Numbered from the stretch's first letter, positions 28,710 through 37,395 are shown. The stretch is 64,000 nucleotides of DNA from Paraburkholderia kururiensis (GCF_034424375.1 NZ_CP139965.1:6014001-6078000); one strand, 5' to 3'. Translations and numbers: made by a program. Notes: generated by a model from the letters alone, not told the origin.

Positions 28710-29390
28710 ATGGCCCAGCCTTTCGACGACGCCGAACGCGCGGCCGTATATCGCGCCATCTACGAGCGGCGCGACATGCGCCACTTCACACCCGGACTGG
28801 TTGCCCCCGAGGTTCTCGCGCGTCTCTTCGACGCTGCGCATCACGCGCCGAGCGTCGGCTTCATGCAGCCCTGGCGCATCGTGCGGATCACCGACTCCGC
28901 GGTGCGCACGGCGCTGCACGCCATCGTGGAACGCGAACGCATTGCCACCGCGGACGCGCTCGGCAAGCGCCGCGACGAGTTCATGAAGCTCAAGGTGGAA
29001 GGCATGCTCGAATGCGGCGAGTTGCTCGTGATGGCGTTGATGGACCGGCGCGAGCCGCACGTGTTCGGCCGTCGCACGATGCCCGAGATGGACCTGGCGT
29101 CGGTGGCCTGCGCGATCGAGAACATGTGGCTCGCGGCGCGCGTCGAAGGGCTCGGCATGGGCTGGGTATCGCTCTTCGACGTCGACGCCGTGCGCGCGCT
29201 GCTCGGCATGCCGGCGGGTGCGAAGCCGGTGGCGATTCTGTGCCTCGGCCACGTCGAAGCGTTCTATCCGCAACCGATGCTGGAAATGGAGCACTGGGCC
29301 GAGCGCCGCGCGCTCGACACCTGCGTGTTCGAAAACCGCTGGCACGATGATGGAGACGATGGCGGCGATGGTGGCGGCGCGGGTGGCTGA
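28710..29390 (+). CDS. bluB: 5,6-dimethylbenzimidazole synthase
   Basis: Nitroreductase-fold enzyme that cleaves reduced FMN with O2 to make the lower ligand of vitamin B12. Characteristic segments: YERRDMRHFTPG, AAHHAPSVGFMQPWRI (FMN site), RTMPEMDLASVACAIENMWL and GMGWVSLFD. Length is 226 aa including an acidic/Gly tail (DDGDDGGDGGGAGG) beyond the family's usual end, probably disordered. No other cobalamin genes and no recognisable B12 riboswitch lie in the 188-base upstream gap; the only metal link is the distant NiCoT gene. Confidence 0.92.
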   Translation: MAQPFDDAERAAVYRAIYERRDMRHFTPGLVAPEVLARLFDAAHHAPSVGFMQPWRIVRITDSAVRTALHAIVERERIATADALGKRRDEFMKLKVEGMLECGELLVMALMDRREPHVFGRRTMPEMDLASVACAIENMWLAARVEGLGMGWVSLFDVDAVRALLGMPAGAKPVAILCLGHVEAFYPQPMLEMEHWAERRALDTCVFENRWHDDGDDGGDGGGAGG

Positions 29391-29494
29391 TCCGCGGCAG
29401 GACGAGGCACGAGATCAACCGGCCGCGCGCATGGAAGCGCGCAAGCCGTTCAGGTGAGAGGCACGGGCGCAGCGGCTCAGGCCAAAGCTCACGC

Positions 29495-29866
29495 TTAGCC
29501 GCGCATGCACACCGCTTCGACGTTGTTGCCGTCCGGGTCGATGACGAACGCGCCGTAGTACGTGGGGCTGTACTCCGGTCGCAAGCCGGGCCCGCCGTTA
29601 TCCTGGCCGCCCGCGCGCAGGCCTTCGCGATGGAAGCGCCCGACTGCGTCGCGGCTGGCCGCTTCGAAGGCGAGATGAACGCCGCGCGGCGCGGCAGCAT
29701 CGTCGTGAGTCGCATGCAGCCACAGCTGCGGATGCCCAGGCTTGCCGAAACCGGCCAGATCGCCCTCGTGCATGCATAGCTCGAAACCGAGCGGCGCGAG
29801 CGTCTGCTCGTAGAAGCGCACGCTGCGCGCCAGATCCGACACTCTCAAACCGACGTGATCGAACAT
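29495..29866 (-). CDS. VOC/glyoxalase-fold protein
   Basis: 123-aa vicinal-oxygen-chelate protein. N-terminal MFDHVGLRVSDLARSVRFYE and C-terminal YGAFVIDPDGNNVEAVC give the paired beta-alpha-beta-beta-beta modules; His4 and Glu near the C-terminus are candidate metal ligands. Similar small members include bleomycin-resistance-like and glyoxalase-like proteins, mostly of unknown substrate. GAGGAG lies about eight bases before ATG 29866. Convergent with bluB. Confidence 0.85.
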   Translation of the reverse strand: MFDHVGLRVSDLARSVRFYEQTLAPLGFELCMHEGDLAGFGKPGHPQLWLHATHDDAAAPRGVHLAFEAASRDAVGRFHREGLRAGGQDNGGPGLRPEYSPTYYGAFVIDPDGNNVEAVCMRG

Positions 29867-29977
29867 ACGTTTTCTCCTCGTTGGCTACCGAACGCGATGC
29901 CAGCATACGGCGCGCCCGCGCGCGACGCCTGGGGAAAATTGCTTCGACTGTCGTCCGGGCTGGCTTGCCTTCCGCGT

Positions 29978-30012
29978 GGCGTGGCTGCCGCAATCGTTGC
30001 GGCAGCCACGCC
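29978..30012. terminator. Perfect 16-bp hairpin abutting the DUF4136 stop codon
   Basis: Arms 29978-29993 and 29997-30012 are exact inverted complements around a TCG loop, directly next to the stop at 30013-30015 (minus strand). No U-tract follows, so it may stabilise the 3' end or act as a pause site rather than as a classical intrinsic terminator. Confidence 0.6.
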
Positions 30013-30645
30013 TCAACGTGCCAGCGGCTTGATCGACACCACGCCCGGCTCCATGCCGTTTTTCACGGGATGCAGCGTCACGCGCCATGCGCCGGCGCCC
30101 GCATAGGGAAACTCGGCGAACGCGCTCTTCACGAGGATCGGAACGGTGCGCGACGCGTCGGCGTCGTGATCGCGGCTCACGGCCACGACCTTGTAGACCT
30201 CGCGCGCCGTCTCGCGGTCGAAGAAGCGCAAGCTGAGCACGTGCACGTAGCTGCGCAGGAAGAACCAGAATCCCGACGACGGCGGCATGCTGCACGAACC
30301 GCTGGCGTCCCCGCACTCGGGAACGTCGAGGCCGATCGACGCGGGGCGCGTGGCGTGAGCAATCGAAACGAGATAGCGCGGATTGGCGCCGGCCGCGCCG
30401 GCGTCGCGAAAACCGTACCTCGCGAGCGCGCCGCGCACCTGCTCCTCGTACTGCAGACGCACGTCGCTCGCTTCCTGCGAGGCCGTGCGCGCGAGGCGGT
30501 ACGTCGTGTCGCCCTGGGGCGGCCGCGACATGCCCGTGGCGCGCACATTCGTGCTGACGTCGGCACAGCCGGCGAGACTGGCGGTGGCGAGCGTCGCGCA
30601 TGCCGCGATGAGCGATGGACGGACCGTCACGGGCGGGAATTTCAT
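30013..30645 (-). CDS. DUF4136-like outer-membrane lipoprotein
   Basis: 210 aa. Signal segment MKFPPVTVRPSLIAACATLA followed by lipobox ASLAGCAD (Cys about 27). The body has a Tyr/Arg-rich DUF4136-like arrangement: DTTYRLARTASQEASDVRLQ, YEEQVRGALARYGF and YLVSIAHATRP, then a C-terminal region binding-fold with RFFDRETAREVYKVVAVS. ATG 30645 follows GGAAG; the frame open further upstream (to 30720) is Arg-rich noncoding sequence. It may be read through from the FecR gene 123 bases upstream. Function unknown. Confidence 0.75.
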   Translation of the reverse strand: MKFPPVTVRPSLIAACATLATASLAGCADVSTNVRATGMSRPPQGDTTYRLARTASQEASDVRLQYEEQVRGALARYGFRDAGAAGANPRYLVSIAHATRPASIGLDVPECGDASGSCSMPPSSGFWFFLRSYVHVLSLRFFDRETAREVYKVVAVSRDHDADASRTVPILVKSAFAEFPYAGAGAWRVTLHPVKNGMEPGVVSIKPLAR

Positions 30646-30768
30646 CGAGGCTTCCGCATCAAGGGTTTCGGGTGCTCCGCAATTCCCGCGCCGCCGGGTT
30701 CGGCGACGCTGCTCGGGCACCTGGCACCGCCGCGCACGCGCGGGGCCTGGCGCGCGCGGCGGGCAGAC

Positions 30769-32274
30769 TCACCACGTGAGCGTAAACGATTGCACCGCGC
30801 TTGCCCTCTGGTAGTAACGGCCATGCTCGAACTGCTCGGCGATCACCGTCCAGTAGTAGACGCCGCGCGGCAGGTTCTGGACGATCACCTCGGCTCCCGT
30901 CACGTCGGTCTGGTCGACGAGCGGCCGCGCCAGATCCGGCGTCGTCGCGAGCACGAGGCGATAGCGCGTGGGCACGTCCGGGCGGCCGGTGAGCCAGCGG
31001 AACACGTAGTCGTGCGAGTCCGCGCGCGGCGTGGCAGACGTGGTCAGGCTGAACCGGCGGCGCTCGAACGCGTAGGTGTGAGGCAGGCCCTCCAGACCGT
31101 TCGCGTCGATCGCGCTGATGCGCACGAAGTAGGTGCCGTCGGGCACTTCGGCGAACGAGGCGTGCGGCGTGTCCACGCGCTGGTCGCGGATCACGTCCAG
31201 CAGTCCCGCGTCGCGGCCCACCTGTACGCGGTAGCTGCGCGCGCCGTCCAGCGGCGTGAGATCGAAGGCCACCTCCGGCGCGTCCTGGATCTTCCCCGGC
31301 TGCACCAGCGACGGCTCGGCCAGCAACGCCAGCGGCGTGCCGGCGGCTCCGCCCGCGGGCGTCACGCTGCCGAACTTCGCCTTCACCAGTTGCGCCGACG
31401 CGACCAGCGGTGCGCCCGGAGGAGGCGTGGCGCCTGCTGCATCCACGCCCACGGCGCCGTCGAGCACTTCCACCGCACTCACCTGCGTGTCGCTGTCGTA
31501 ATTGACGCGAAAACGCGTACCGCGCACGCCCGCCACCACCGACGGCGAGCGGATCTGGAAGCGGCTGTCCTTCTTCGTGGCGTGCGTGACTTCGTTGTCG
31601 ACCTCGCCGCGCTCGAGCCGGATGAGGCGATCGGTGCTGCCCGTGAAGACGGTCCGTCGCAACCGGTCGAGGCCGATCGACGAATCCTGCGGCACGCTCA
31701 CGTGCGAGCCGTCTTCGAGTTCGAGCGTGACGAAGCCGTTGTGGCCCGTGCGTATGCGGTCGCCCTCGGTGAGCTTCATGCCGACGGCCAGTGCCGTGTA
31801 GGGGCCGCCGTTGCCGTAGGCATGATCGGCAGGGCCGCTGGTCGCAACGACCGTCGCCGCGACGCGATCCTCGCGCAGCAACGAGACGGGCAGGCGCAGC
31901 GTGACGCCCGGTTGCAGATGGTCGGGCGCTCTGACGTGATTGAGGCGCGCGAGCGTGCGCCAGTCGCCGGAATCGCGCAGGTAGCGGGCGGCGATGTCGT
32001 AGAGCGTGTCGCCCTGCCGGATGACGTAGGGAGTGGTTTGCTCCGCAGCGCCAGAGCCGCGTGGCTCACGGGCCGCGGCAGGCAGAGCCCACGCCAGACT
32101 CCATGCCATGACAAGCGCGGTGAGGCTCGCGCCCGTCTGCGCGGCACGCCCGCTACGTGAGGGGCACCGACCGGACGCGCCGTGCGCGACGGAACAATAC
32201 GCCACGCTGTTGCCGTGCTGCTCACCGCTATGCGGACGCTTCGGCGTCGTCGGCAGGAGGTTCGCCGGCGTCAC
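30769..32274 (-). CDS. LysM and FecR-domain secreted protein
   Basis: 501-aa periplasmic protein. A long leader of about 50 residues precedes the hydrophobic segment LTALVMAWSLAWALPAAA. LysM domain: YVIRQGDTLYDIAARYL to LQPGVTLRLP (peptidoglycan binding). FecR domain: GDRIRTGHNGFVTLELEDGS through RSPSVVAGVRGTRFRVNYD. Two fibronectin-like modules follow (DGARSYRVQVGRD, YRLVLATTPDLA). ATG 32274 overlaps the response-regulator stop (ATGA 32271-32274), so the two are translationally coupled. Related loci often include a CHASE2 kinase or cyclase; none is present here. The role is inferred to be envelope sensing or scaffolding. Confidence 0.85.
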   Translation of the reverse strand: MTPANLLPTTPKRPHSGEQHGNSVAYCSVAHGASGRCPSRSGRAAQTGASLTALVMAWSLAWALPAAAREPRGSGAAEQTTPYVIRQGDTLYDIAARYLRDSGDWRTLARLNHVRAPDHLQPGVTLRLPVSLLREDRVAATVVATSGPADHAYGNGGPYTALAVGMKLTEGDRIRTGHNGFVTLELEDGSHVSVPQDSSIGLDRLRRTVFTGSTDRLIRLERGEVDNEVTHATKKDSRFQIRSPSVVAGVRGTRFRVNYDSDTQVSAVEVLDGAVGVDAAGATPPPGAPLVASAQLVKAKFGSVTPAGGAAGTPLALLAEPSLVQPGKIQDAPEVAFDLTPLDGARSYRVQVGRDAGLLDVIRDQRVDTPHASFAEVPDGTYFVRISAIDANGLEGLPHTYAFERRRFSLTTSATPRADSHDYVFRWLTGRPDVPTRYRLVLATTPDLARPLVDQTDVTGAEVIVQNLPRGVYYWTVIAEQFEHGRYYQRASAVQSFTLTW

Positions 32275-32969
32275 TCATCCCCCTTTTCCACGCGCTCCAA
32301 CCGATAGCCGTAACCGTAGATGGGCGTCAGCCGATAGCCGTTTTCGGGCCGCAGGCCCAGCTTGGCGCGCAGCATGGAGATGTGCGTGTCCATGGTGCGC
32401 GACGGAATATCGGTGTCCTGTTTCCAGATCATGTCGAGGATGTGTGCGCGCGAGAGTGGCCGGCTCAGGTGCTTGAACAGCAGCAGTGCGAGCTCGAATT
32501 CCTTGTGTGTGAGGGACACCGGCTTGCCCCTGACGCTGACCAGCTTTGCGCTGAGGTCGAATTCGAAGTCGTCGAAGGTTTCCTTCAACGCCATGGGCTT
32601 GATTTGATAGGCGCGCCGCAGCAGCGACCCCACCCGCGCGAGCAGTATGCCCGCCGTGACCGGCTTCACCACGTAGTCGTCGGCCCCGCTGTTGAGAATC
32701 GACATGATGTCCGTCTCGCGGCTGCGACTCGTCATGAAAAGCACCGGCAGCCGCTCCGAGAGACTTTGCCTCACCCAGCGCAGCACCTCTTCGCCGGACA
32801 TGTCCGGCACGTTCCAGTCGAGCACCAGCAGGTCGAACGTCTGCCGGCGCAGTTGCTTGACCAGTTCGCGCCCTTCCGAGAACGAGTGGCAAATGTGTCC
32901 AGCCGTCGAGAGCGTCTGGCAGACAAATTCTGTCTGAGCCTGATCGTCGTCGAGAACCGCAATTCTCAT
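32271..32969 (-). CDS. OmpR/PhoB-family response regulator
   Basis: 232 aa. Receiver: MRIAVLDDDQAQTEFV with acidic pocket DDD, phospho-acceptor Asp in LLVLDWNVPDMSGEE, Ser/Thr in VLFMTSRS, and Lys in DDYVVKPVTAG. DNA-binding winged helix: LTHKEFELALLLFKHL, SRAHILDMIW, SRTMDTHISMLRAKL and YGYGYRLE. ATG 32969 is chosen since the receiver begins there and a GGGGTG lies upstream; an in-frame ATG at 32999 is possible. No sensor kinase is adjacent, so it is an orphan in this window, coupled to the LysM-FecR protein. Confidence 0.9.
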   Translation of the reverse strand: MRIAVLDDDQAQTEFVCQTLSTAGHICHSFSEGRELVKQLRRQTFDLLVLDWNVPDMSGEEVLRWVRQSLSERLPVLFMTSRSRETDIMSILNSGADDYVVKPVTAGILLARVGSLLRRAYQIKPMALKETFDDFEFDLSAKLVSVRGKPVSLTHKEFELALLLFKHLSRPLSRAHILDMIWKQDTDIPSRTMDTHISMLRAKLGLRPENGYRLTPIYGYGYRLERVEKGDE

Positions 32970-33723
32970 AACACCCCGCAACGCAAATTCGTTGTCCATC
33001 GTGGATGGATGGCGCGGCGAATATCCGCCCATTTCGTCCGCGCTTCCCGCGCGCATTTTCACCCACGCGTTTTCGCATTAACGGCTAAAAGCATCCGCCA
33101 TAGCCGAATGGGCGCGCGGCGCAATCAGGGAATCTCGCAATCATCGGACGGTGCGAGAAAATGCCACGACGGCATCGCCATGAAATTCCTGAGTTGGCGC
33201 CCTGACGCTCGACTGCGCATGCTTGCGATCGGGGTATTCATGATAATCGAAAACCCCTGTCCGCCTATCGCGAGTCGCGCCTTGCATTCGGACGGGCTTT
33301 GTCGTCAGCGCTCGAACCGAGTCTTCAGACCTGCTGCCGTTCCGTCTGTTCGCCTCACCGATGACCGACGCGCAACGCGTATTAATCCGCGTGTATGGCG
33401 CACAGTATAAGAAGCCGGCAAGGCGGAAATTTAATGATTGTGTAATCGACGACTTATCGCGCCGCTATTTCGTGCCGCGCTCATGCGAGACGCCGCAATG
33501 TCTGACGCTTCCACCGCGTGTGGGTGGTCGCTCTGGCGTAGACGCGTCCGGCGGCGCACCGATGCGGCAGGGAAATGTCGTGCGCCGTGCGATGCGCCGG
33601 CGTTGCCGTATGCCTCGATGCGCTCGTGAAACGGCTGCTGATGCAGATCATCATGGCCTCCCTCGCCGATTTTTCGCCTTTCATCACATCTTTTTTCGAG
33701 CCTCGACGCCCTTCGGTGCGCCC

Positions 33724-33790
33724 GAAAAAAACGGCGGCGGCAGTGCAAACTGCACGGCCCATCCGTTTGCCACTACCGCCGCTTTTTTTA
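33724..33790. terminator. Strong bidirectional intrinsic terminator
   Basis: A run of seven A leads into a GC-rich arm (GGCGGCGGCAGTGCAAAC), a loop of about 14 bases, and a returning arm (GTTTGCCACTACCGCCGC) followed by seven T. The stem has one or two bulges. U-tracts are present on both strands, so it could end transcripts arriving from either side, although no annotated gene points into it closely. Confidence 0.7.
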
Positions 33791-33965
33791 CGACTGCCGC
33801 CATTCCGGCTGTTGTTCTTGTCTATCGTTTTTCTTGTCGTGGCGAACTGGTATTCGCTCTTGTTCTCTCCCTGCCCCGTCACCCCGGCTGCTGTCGTTAC
33901 CGACCTAACCGCCCCGTAGCTGAATCGCGTCGTTCGCAAAACTTATGATCATTGTGGACGGCAAT

Positions 33966-33993
33966 CTGTCACGGTATTGTCAGAGATTGTCAA
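33966..33993. promoter_or_regulatory. Three helically phased TGTCA repeats (Pho-box-like)
   Basis: TGTCA at 33967, 33978 and 33988 recurs every 11 and 10 bases, within CTGTCAC, TTGTCAG and TTGTCAA heptamers. Direct repeats with 11-bp period are the way OmpR/PhoB-type regulators bind. On the minus strand the last copy reads TTGACA and could be a -35 element. Confidence 0.45.
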
Positions 33994-34232
33994 ATCCCGG
34001 CGCCGAGTTTGTTAAACATTGAAAAGCCGTCGTAGCGGCCGCGGCGGGCGATATGGCGCCCGCACGCAGCCTTCGGCGGCCGCCGTGCGCCGTGACATTC
34101 GGGATGAGGGAAAGAGACACGTGCGGCGGTGTTACTGGCGACAACGACACGGAGCGCCGCGCCAGGATGTACCCCAAAGCTCGCAGCAAGACTCCGCGAA
34201 AGAGCGCGTTGCTTCTGATGATGCCGGCAAGC

Positions 34233-35150
34233 TCAAACGCGTTCGTCCTGCTGCAACGCTTCGTCGCGAAAGCGCGCGGCGTGCCTCGATATCTCGCCCG
34301 GCGGCACGCCCAGCAAGCGGTTCATCCACGACGCGAGATGGCTCTGATGGGCAAAACCCACCTCCAGTGCGATCTGCGCCACCGTGAGCCGTCCCTCCAG
34401 CAGCAGTCCCTTCGCGCGATCCACACGCCGATGCACGACGTATTGATGGACCGGCACACCAAAGGTCTCGCGAAAAAGCACCTTGAAATGCGGCACGCTG
34501 AGATGGGTCACCACCGCCAGCTGCGCGAGCGTGAGGCGCTGGTCGAGGTGCGCCTCGATATAGTCGGTCACGCGCACGGCCATGGCAGGCGCAAGCGTAC
34601 GGCGCCTCGTGCCGGCAGCGGCCGCAGCTTCGATCAGCCGAACGACGATCGCCGTGCACAGGCTCTCGGCATAGAGCGCGTTGGATGCATCGTTGGCGTC
34701 GAGTTCGGCCCGCAACGCCCACGCGAGGTGTTCGAGCCGCTTGTCGCGCAACTGAAACTGCGGCCGGATCTGGGCCTGCGACGGTTTCGGATCGAGCCGT
34801 CCGACGATGTCCTGCACGAACGCTTCCCCGAGCCAGATGCGCAGCAGCGTGCAGTCGGCCTCGTCGGCCCATTCGCCGTCGAGGCCTGCCGGCACCACAT
34901 CGGCGTCGCCGTGCGCCTGGATGCGCGGCTTGCGCCGTCCGTTGCAGAGGCAGTTCGCCTTCACCGGCGCACCCACGTGCACGCCGATGCGGTGGTGGTC
35001 CGCGGCCGGAATGCGGTGCACGCCCGCCGGAATGTGCAACAGCTCGGCGCCGAAGCCTTGCCAGCCGAGCGCCGCACTCGATTGCACGCTCAGACCAAGG
35101 CGGGGAAACGGCTCGGCATGCTGCTTCGAAACGGCGGGAGTGGCACTCAT
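34233..35150 (-). CDS. AraC-family transcriptional regulator
   Basis: 305 aa. The N-terminal half is a cupin-like sensor region (HIPAGVHRIPAADHHRIGVH). The C-terminal two helix-turn-helix motifs are clear: LTLAQLAVVTHLSVPHFKVLFRE and LTVAQIALEVGFAHQSHLAS with the family-typical GVPPGEIS ending. ATG 35150 was chosen (MSATPAVSKQHAEP), with AAGG upstream; the frame continues to 35249 without a good start. It is divergent from the NmrA-like gene 230 bases away and probably controls it. Confidence 0.88.
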   Translation of the reverse strand: MSATPAVSKQHAEPFPRLGLSVQSSAALGWQGFGAELLHIPAGVHRIPAADHHRIGVHVGAPVKANCLCNGRRKPRIQAHGDADVVPAGLDGEWADEADCTLLRIWLGEAFVQDIVGRLDPKPSQAQIRPQFQLRDKRLEHLAWALRAELDANDASNALYAESLCTAIVVRLIEAAAAAGTRRRTLAPAMAVRVTDYIEAHLDQRLTLAQLAVVTHLSVPHFKVLFRETFGVPVHQYVVHRRVDRAKGLLLEGRLTVAQIALEVGFAHQSHLASWMNRLLGVPPGEISRHAARFRDEALQQDERV

Positions 35151-35380
35151 CGGGAAGCCTTCCGGAACGGTGGATTCTGTGCATTGTCCTGCGTTTGGGC
35201 GGCCGTTGCAGTGCATGGCTTCGGGAACGGTCGCATCGATGGATGCCATTGCGCGTTCGGGCCATTGCGTTGCCAGTCCGTCATCCAGATCTGCTCATGA
35301 GCATCCTCGCGTGAGCGCGGGACACGCCGCGTTTGCCTACCATGCGGCTCTACCGTCGACGTCAAGACAAGGAGCCCAAC

Positions 35381-36277
35381 GTGTTCGTCATCTTCGGCGC
35401 ATCAGGCAATGTGGGACGCGCAACCGCCGCCGTGTTGCGCGAGTCGGGCCGCCCCGTGCGTGCCGTGGTACGCGACCCGCGCCATGCGCGGTCGCTCGAG
35501 GCATGGGGCTGCGAGGTGGCGATCGCAGATCTGGACGATCGCGAGTCCGTGGATCGCGCCATCCGCGGCGCTCAGGCCGTGCAGATGCTGTGTCCCGTAC
35601 CGTCCGGCGACCCTGATCCCGCAGCCGCCATGCGCCGCATGATCGACGTAAGCGCCGCCGCGTTGCGAGCCCAACCGCCTGCGCGCGTGCTCGTGCTGTC
35701 CGACTACGGAGCCGAACTCGATTCGAATACCGGCATCACGCAGGGGTTCCACCATTTCGAGCAGCAGGTAAAGCCGCTGGCGTCGAATCTGATTCTGCTG
35801 CGTTCGGCCGAGCACATGGAGAACTGGGCGCGCGTGCTGCCGGCCGTGCACGCGGCGGGCGTGCTGCCGAGCCTGCATCATCCGCTCACGAAGCGCTTTC
35901 CGACGGTGGCCGCGCGCGACGTCGGCCTTGCCGCCGCGGCGCTGCTCCAGGACGAAGCGCCTACGCCCACCTCGCGGGTAGTGAGCATCGAGGGACCGCG
36001 ACGCGTCTCGGCTTTGGATGTCGCCGGCGCCCTCGGCGACGTATTCGACCGGCATATCGAAGCGCGTGCCGTGCCTCGCGAAGAGTGGACGCCCCTGCTG
36101 CAGCGAGCCGGGCTGAGCGCCCGCCACGCCCGGTTGATCGTCGATCTCTACGACGCGCAGAACCTGGGCCGCATCGACGTGCAAGCCGGCGCGACCGAAC
36201 GGCGTTTCGGTACGACGACGATAGAAGAAGTGCTGGGGGAATTGGCCCAGCGCGCGAATATCGCGGCGCGGGCGTAA
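35381..36277 (+). CDS. NmrA-like NAD(P)-binding protein
   Basis: 298-aa atypical short-chain dehydrogenase/NmrA family protein: Rossmann motif VFVIFGASGNVGRATAAVL at the N-terminus, then AVVRDPRHARSLEAWGCEV and ADLDDRESVDRAI. Such proteins act as NAD(P)H-dependent quinone or azo reductases, or as redox sensors; the activity here is not determined. GTG 35381 is the best start because AAGGAG (35369-35374) lies six bases upstream; upstream TTG/ATG codons lack this. Divergent from the AraC regulator. Confidence 0.85.
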   Translation: MFVIFGASGNVGRATAAVLRESGRPVRAVVRDPRHARSLEAWGCEVAIADLDDRESVDRAIRGAQAVQMLCPVPSGDPDPAAAMRRMIDVSAAALRAQPPARVLVLSDYGAELDSNTGITQGFHHFEQQVKPLASNLILLRSAEHMENWARVLPAVHAAGVLPSLHHPLTKRFPTVAARDVGLAAAALLQDEAPTPTSRVVSIEGPRRVSALDVAGALGDVFDRHIEARAVPREEWTPLLQRAGLSARHARLIVDLYDAQNLGRIDVQAGATERRFGTTTIEEVLGELAQRANIAARA

Positions 36278-36295
36278 TGCGCCGCGCGTTGGCCA

Positions 36296-36545
36296 GAGCG
36301 TGTTAGGGACTTTGGGGCGAACCTGGTATCCTGGCGGCATGCCAAAACTCAAGCTGTACCCAACAGATGTATCGGATGAGGAGTGGTACTTCGCCGCCTC
36401 TTACCTGGGCTTGATGAGCAAAGACGCGCCGCAGCGTCGTTACGAGCTCCGCGAGATGTTCAACGCGCTGCGATGGATCGTGCGTGCGGGTGCCCCCTGG
36501 CGCTCGATCCTGAGGGGTACAACGCGATGGTTCGGGTGGTACGTG
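36296..36545 (+). pseudogene. 5' remnant of an IS5-family transposase gene
   Basis: ATG 36339 begins MPKLKLYPTDVSDEEWYFAA, followed by LREMFNALRWIVRAGAPWR, which is the N-terminus of an IS5-group transposase. After about residue 55 the family sequence is lost, and the DDE catalytic region is absent. The leading sequence 36296-36338 probably includes the element's left end. It runs into the 3' end of a sugar ABC permease gene on the other strand, suggesting a deletion or rearrangement boundary. Confidence 0.7.
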
Positions 36546-36551
36546 AGGGGA

Positions 36552-37385
36552 TCACCCCTTCACCGCCCCCACGGCGATGCCGGACACGATGCGCCGCTGG
36601 AACACGACGTAAAGCACCACGATCGGCGCCGCGGCGAGTACGAGACCCGCGCACAACAGCGGAACGTTCGTCGTATATTCGCCGCGCAATGCGGCGATAC
36701 CGACCATTAGCGTGCGCTTGTCCTGAAGCACGAGCAGCGAAATCAAGACATCGTTCCAGCAATACAGCGTATTCAGAATGCCGAGCGTGATGAGCGCAGG
36801 CTTTCCCATTGGCAGCATCACGTACCACCAGGCCTGCAGAATGCTCGCGCCGTCGATCCGCGCGGCCTCGAGCACGTCGCGCGGCAAGCTCGAATAAAAC
36901 GCGGTCATCAGATACACGCTAAACGGAAGAAAGAAGGCCGTATAGGAAATGATCAGGCCTACGCGCGTATTCAACAGACCCAGGGCAATGATCGTCTGAT
37001 AGAACGGCACGAGCACCACCTGCACAGGAATCATCAGCGACGCGAGGATGACCACGAAGATCAGCTTGCGATACGGGAACCGCAGAAATGCGAACGTAAA
37101 GCCCGCGAGCGATGAAACGACCAGCAAGCACGCCACCGCGCCCACCGTCACGAGTGTCGAGTTGATGTAGTACTCACCGAGATTGGCCTGCACGCAAGCC
37201 TGAACGAAGTTCTCGAACGTCGGATGACCCGCGATACCGAACCGGTCAAGGATATAGTCACGCGTCGACTTGAACGCGTTGTTGAGCGCAAACGCCAGCG
37301 GATAGACGCACGACACGGCGAGCACGGCCATCGGAACGGACAGCGTCCAGAGCACTCTCCGGTCCTGCTTTATGGTAATCGCCAT
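36552..37385 (-). CDS. Carbohydrate ABC transporter permease (MalG/UgpE type)
   Basis: 277-aa inner-membrane permease with six hydrophobic helices. The cytoplasmic EAA loop reads EAARIDGASILQAWWYVMLP, the coupling site for an ATPase, and the C-terminus ends in a short GxxxGAVKG tail typical of this family. It follows the partner permease by 10 bases and is the last gene of a minus-strand operon (enolase, binding protein, permease, permease). No ATP-binding subunit follows; instead the IS5 remnant is reached within 10 bases. Confidence 0.9.
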   Translation of the reverse strand: MAITIKQDRRVLWTLSVPMAVLAVSCVYPLAFALNNAFKSTRDYILDRFGIAGHPTFENFVQACVQANLGEYYINSTLVTVGAVACLLVVSSLAGFTFAFLRFPYRKLIFVVILASLMIPVQVVLVPFYQTIIALGLLNTRVGLIISYTAFFLPFSVYLMTAFYSSLPRDVLEAARIDGASILQAWWYVMLPMGKPALITLGILNTLYCWNDVLISLLVLQDKRTLMVGIAALRGEYTTNVPLLCAGLVLAAAPIVVLYVVFQRRIVSGIAVGAVKG

Positions 37386-37395
37386 GCCATGAGCC

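Larger units (their letters stand above)
32970..34232. other. 1.26-kb region without a convincing protein gene
   Basis: Open frames here are Arg/Ser/Pro-rich, lack ribosome binding sites or run through the terminator at 33724-33790. The region is locally AT-richer than its surroundings (33640-33870 and 33940-34020) and contains that terminator plus phased TGTCA repeats at 33967-33992. A small RNA or promoter region is more likely than a protein gene. Confidence 0.55.

Noticed and set aside
29881..32160. 759-codon plus-strand frame opposite the FecR and DUF4136 genes
   Set aside because: Arg/His-rich antisense translation; the minus strand has LysM and FecR motifs and overlapping start/stop.
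33481..33939. Possible proteins in the 33.5-33.9 kb gene desert on either strand
   Set aside because: Both frames run through the strong terminator hairpin and lack start signals; an RNA explanation was preferred.
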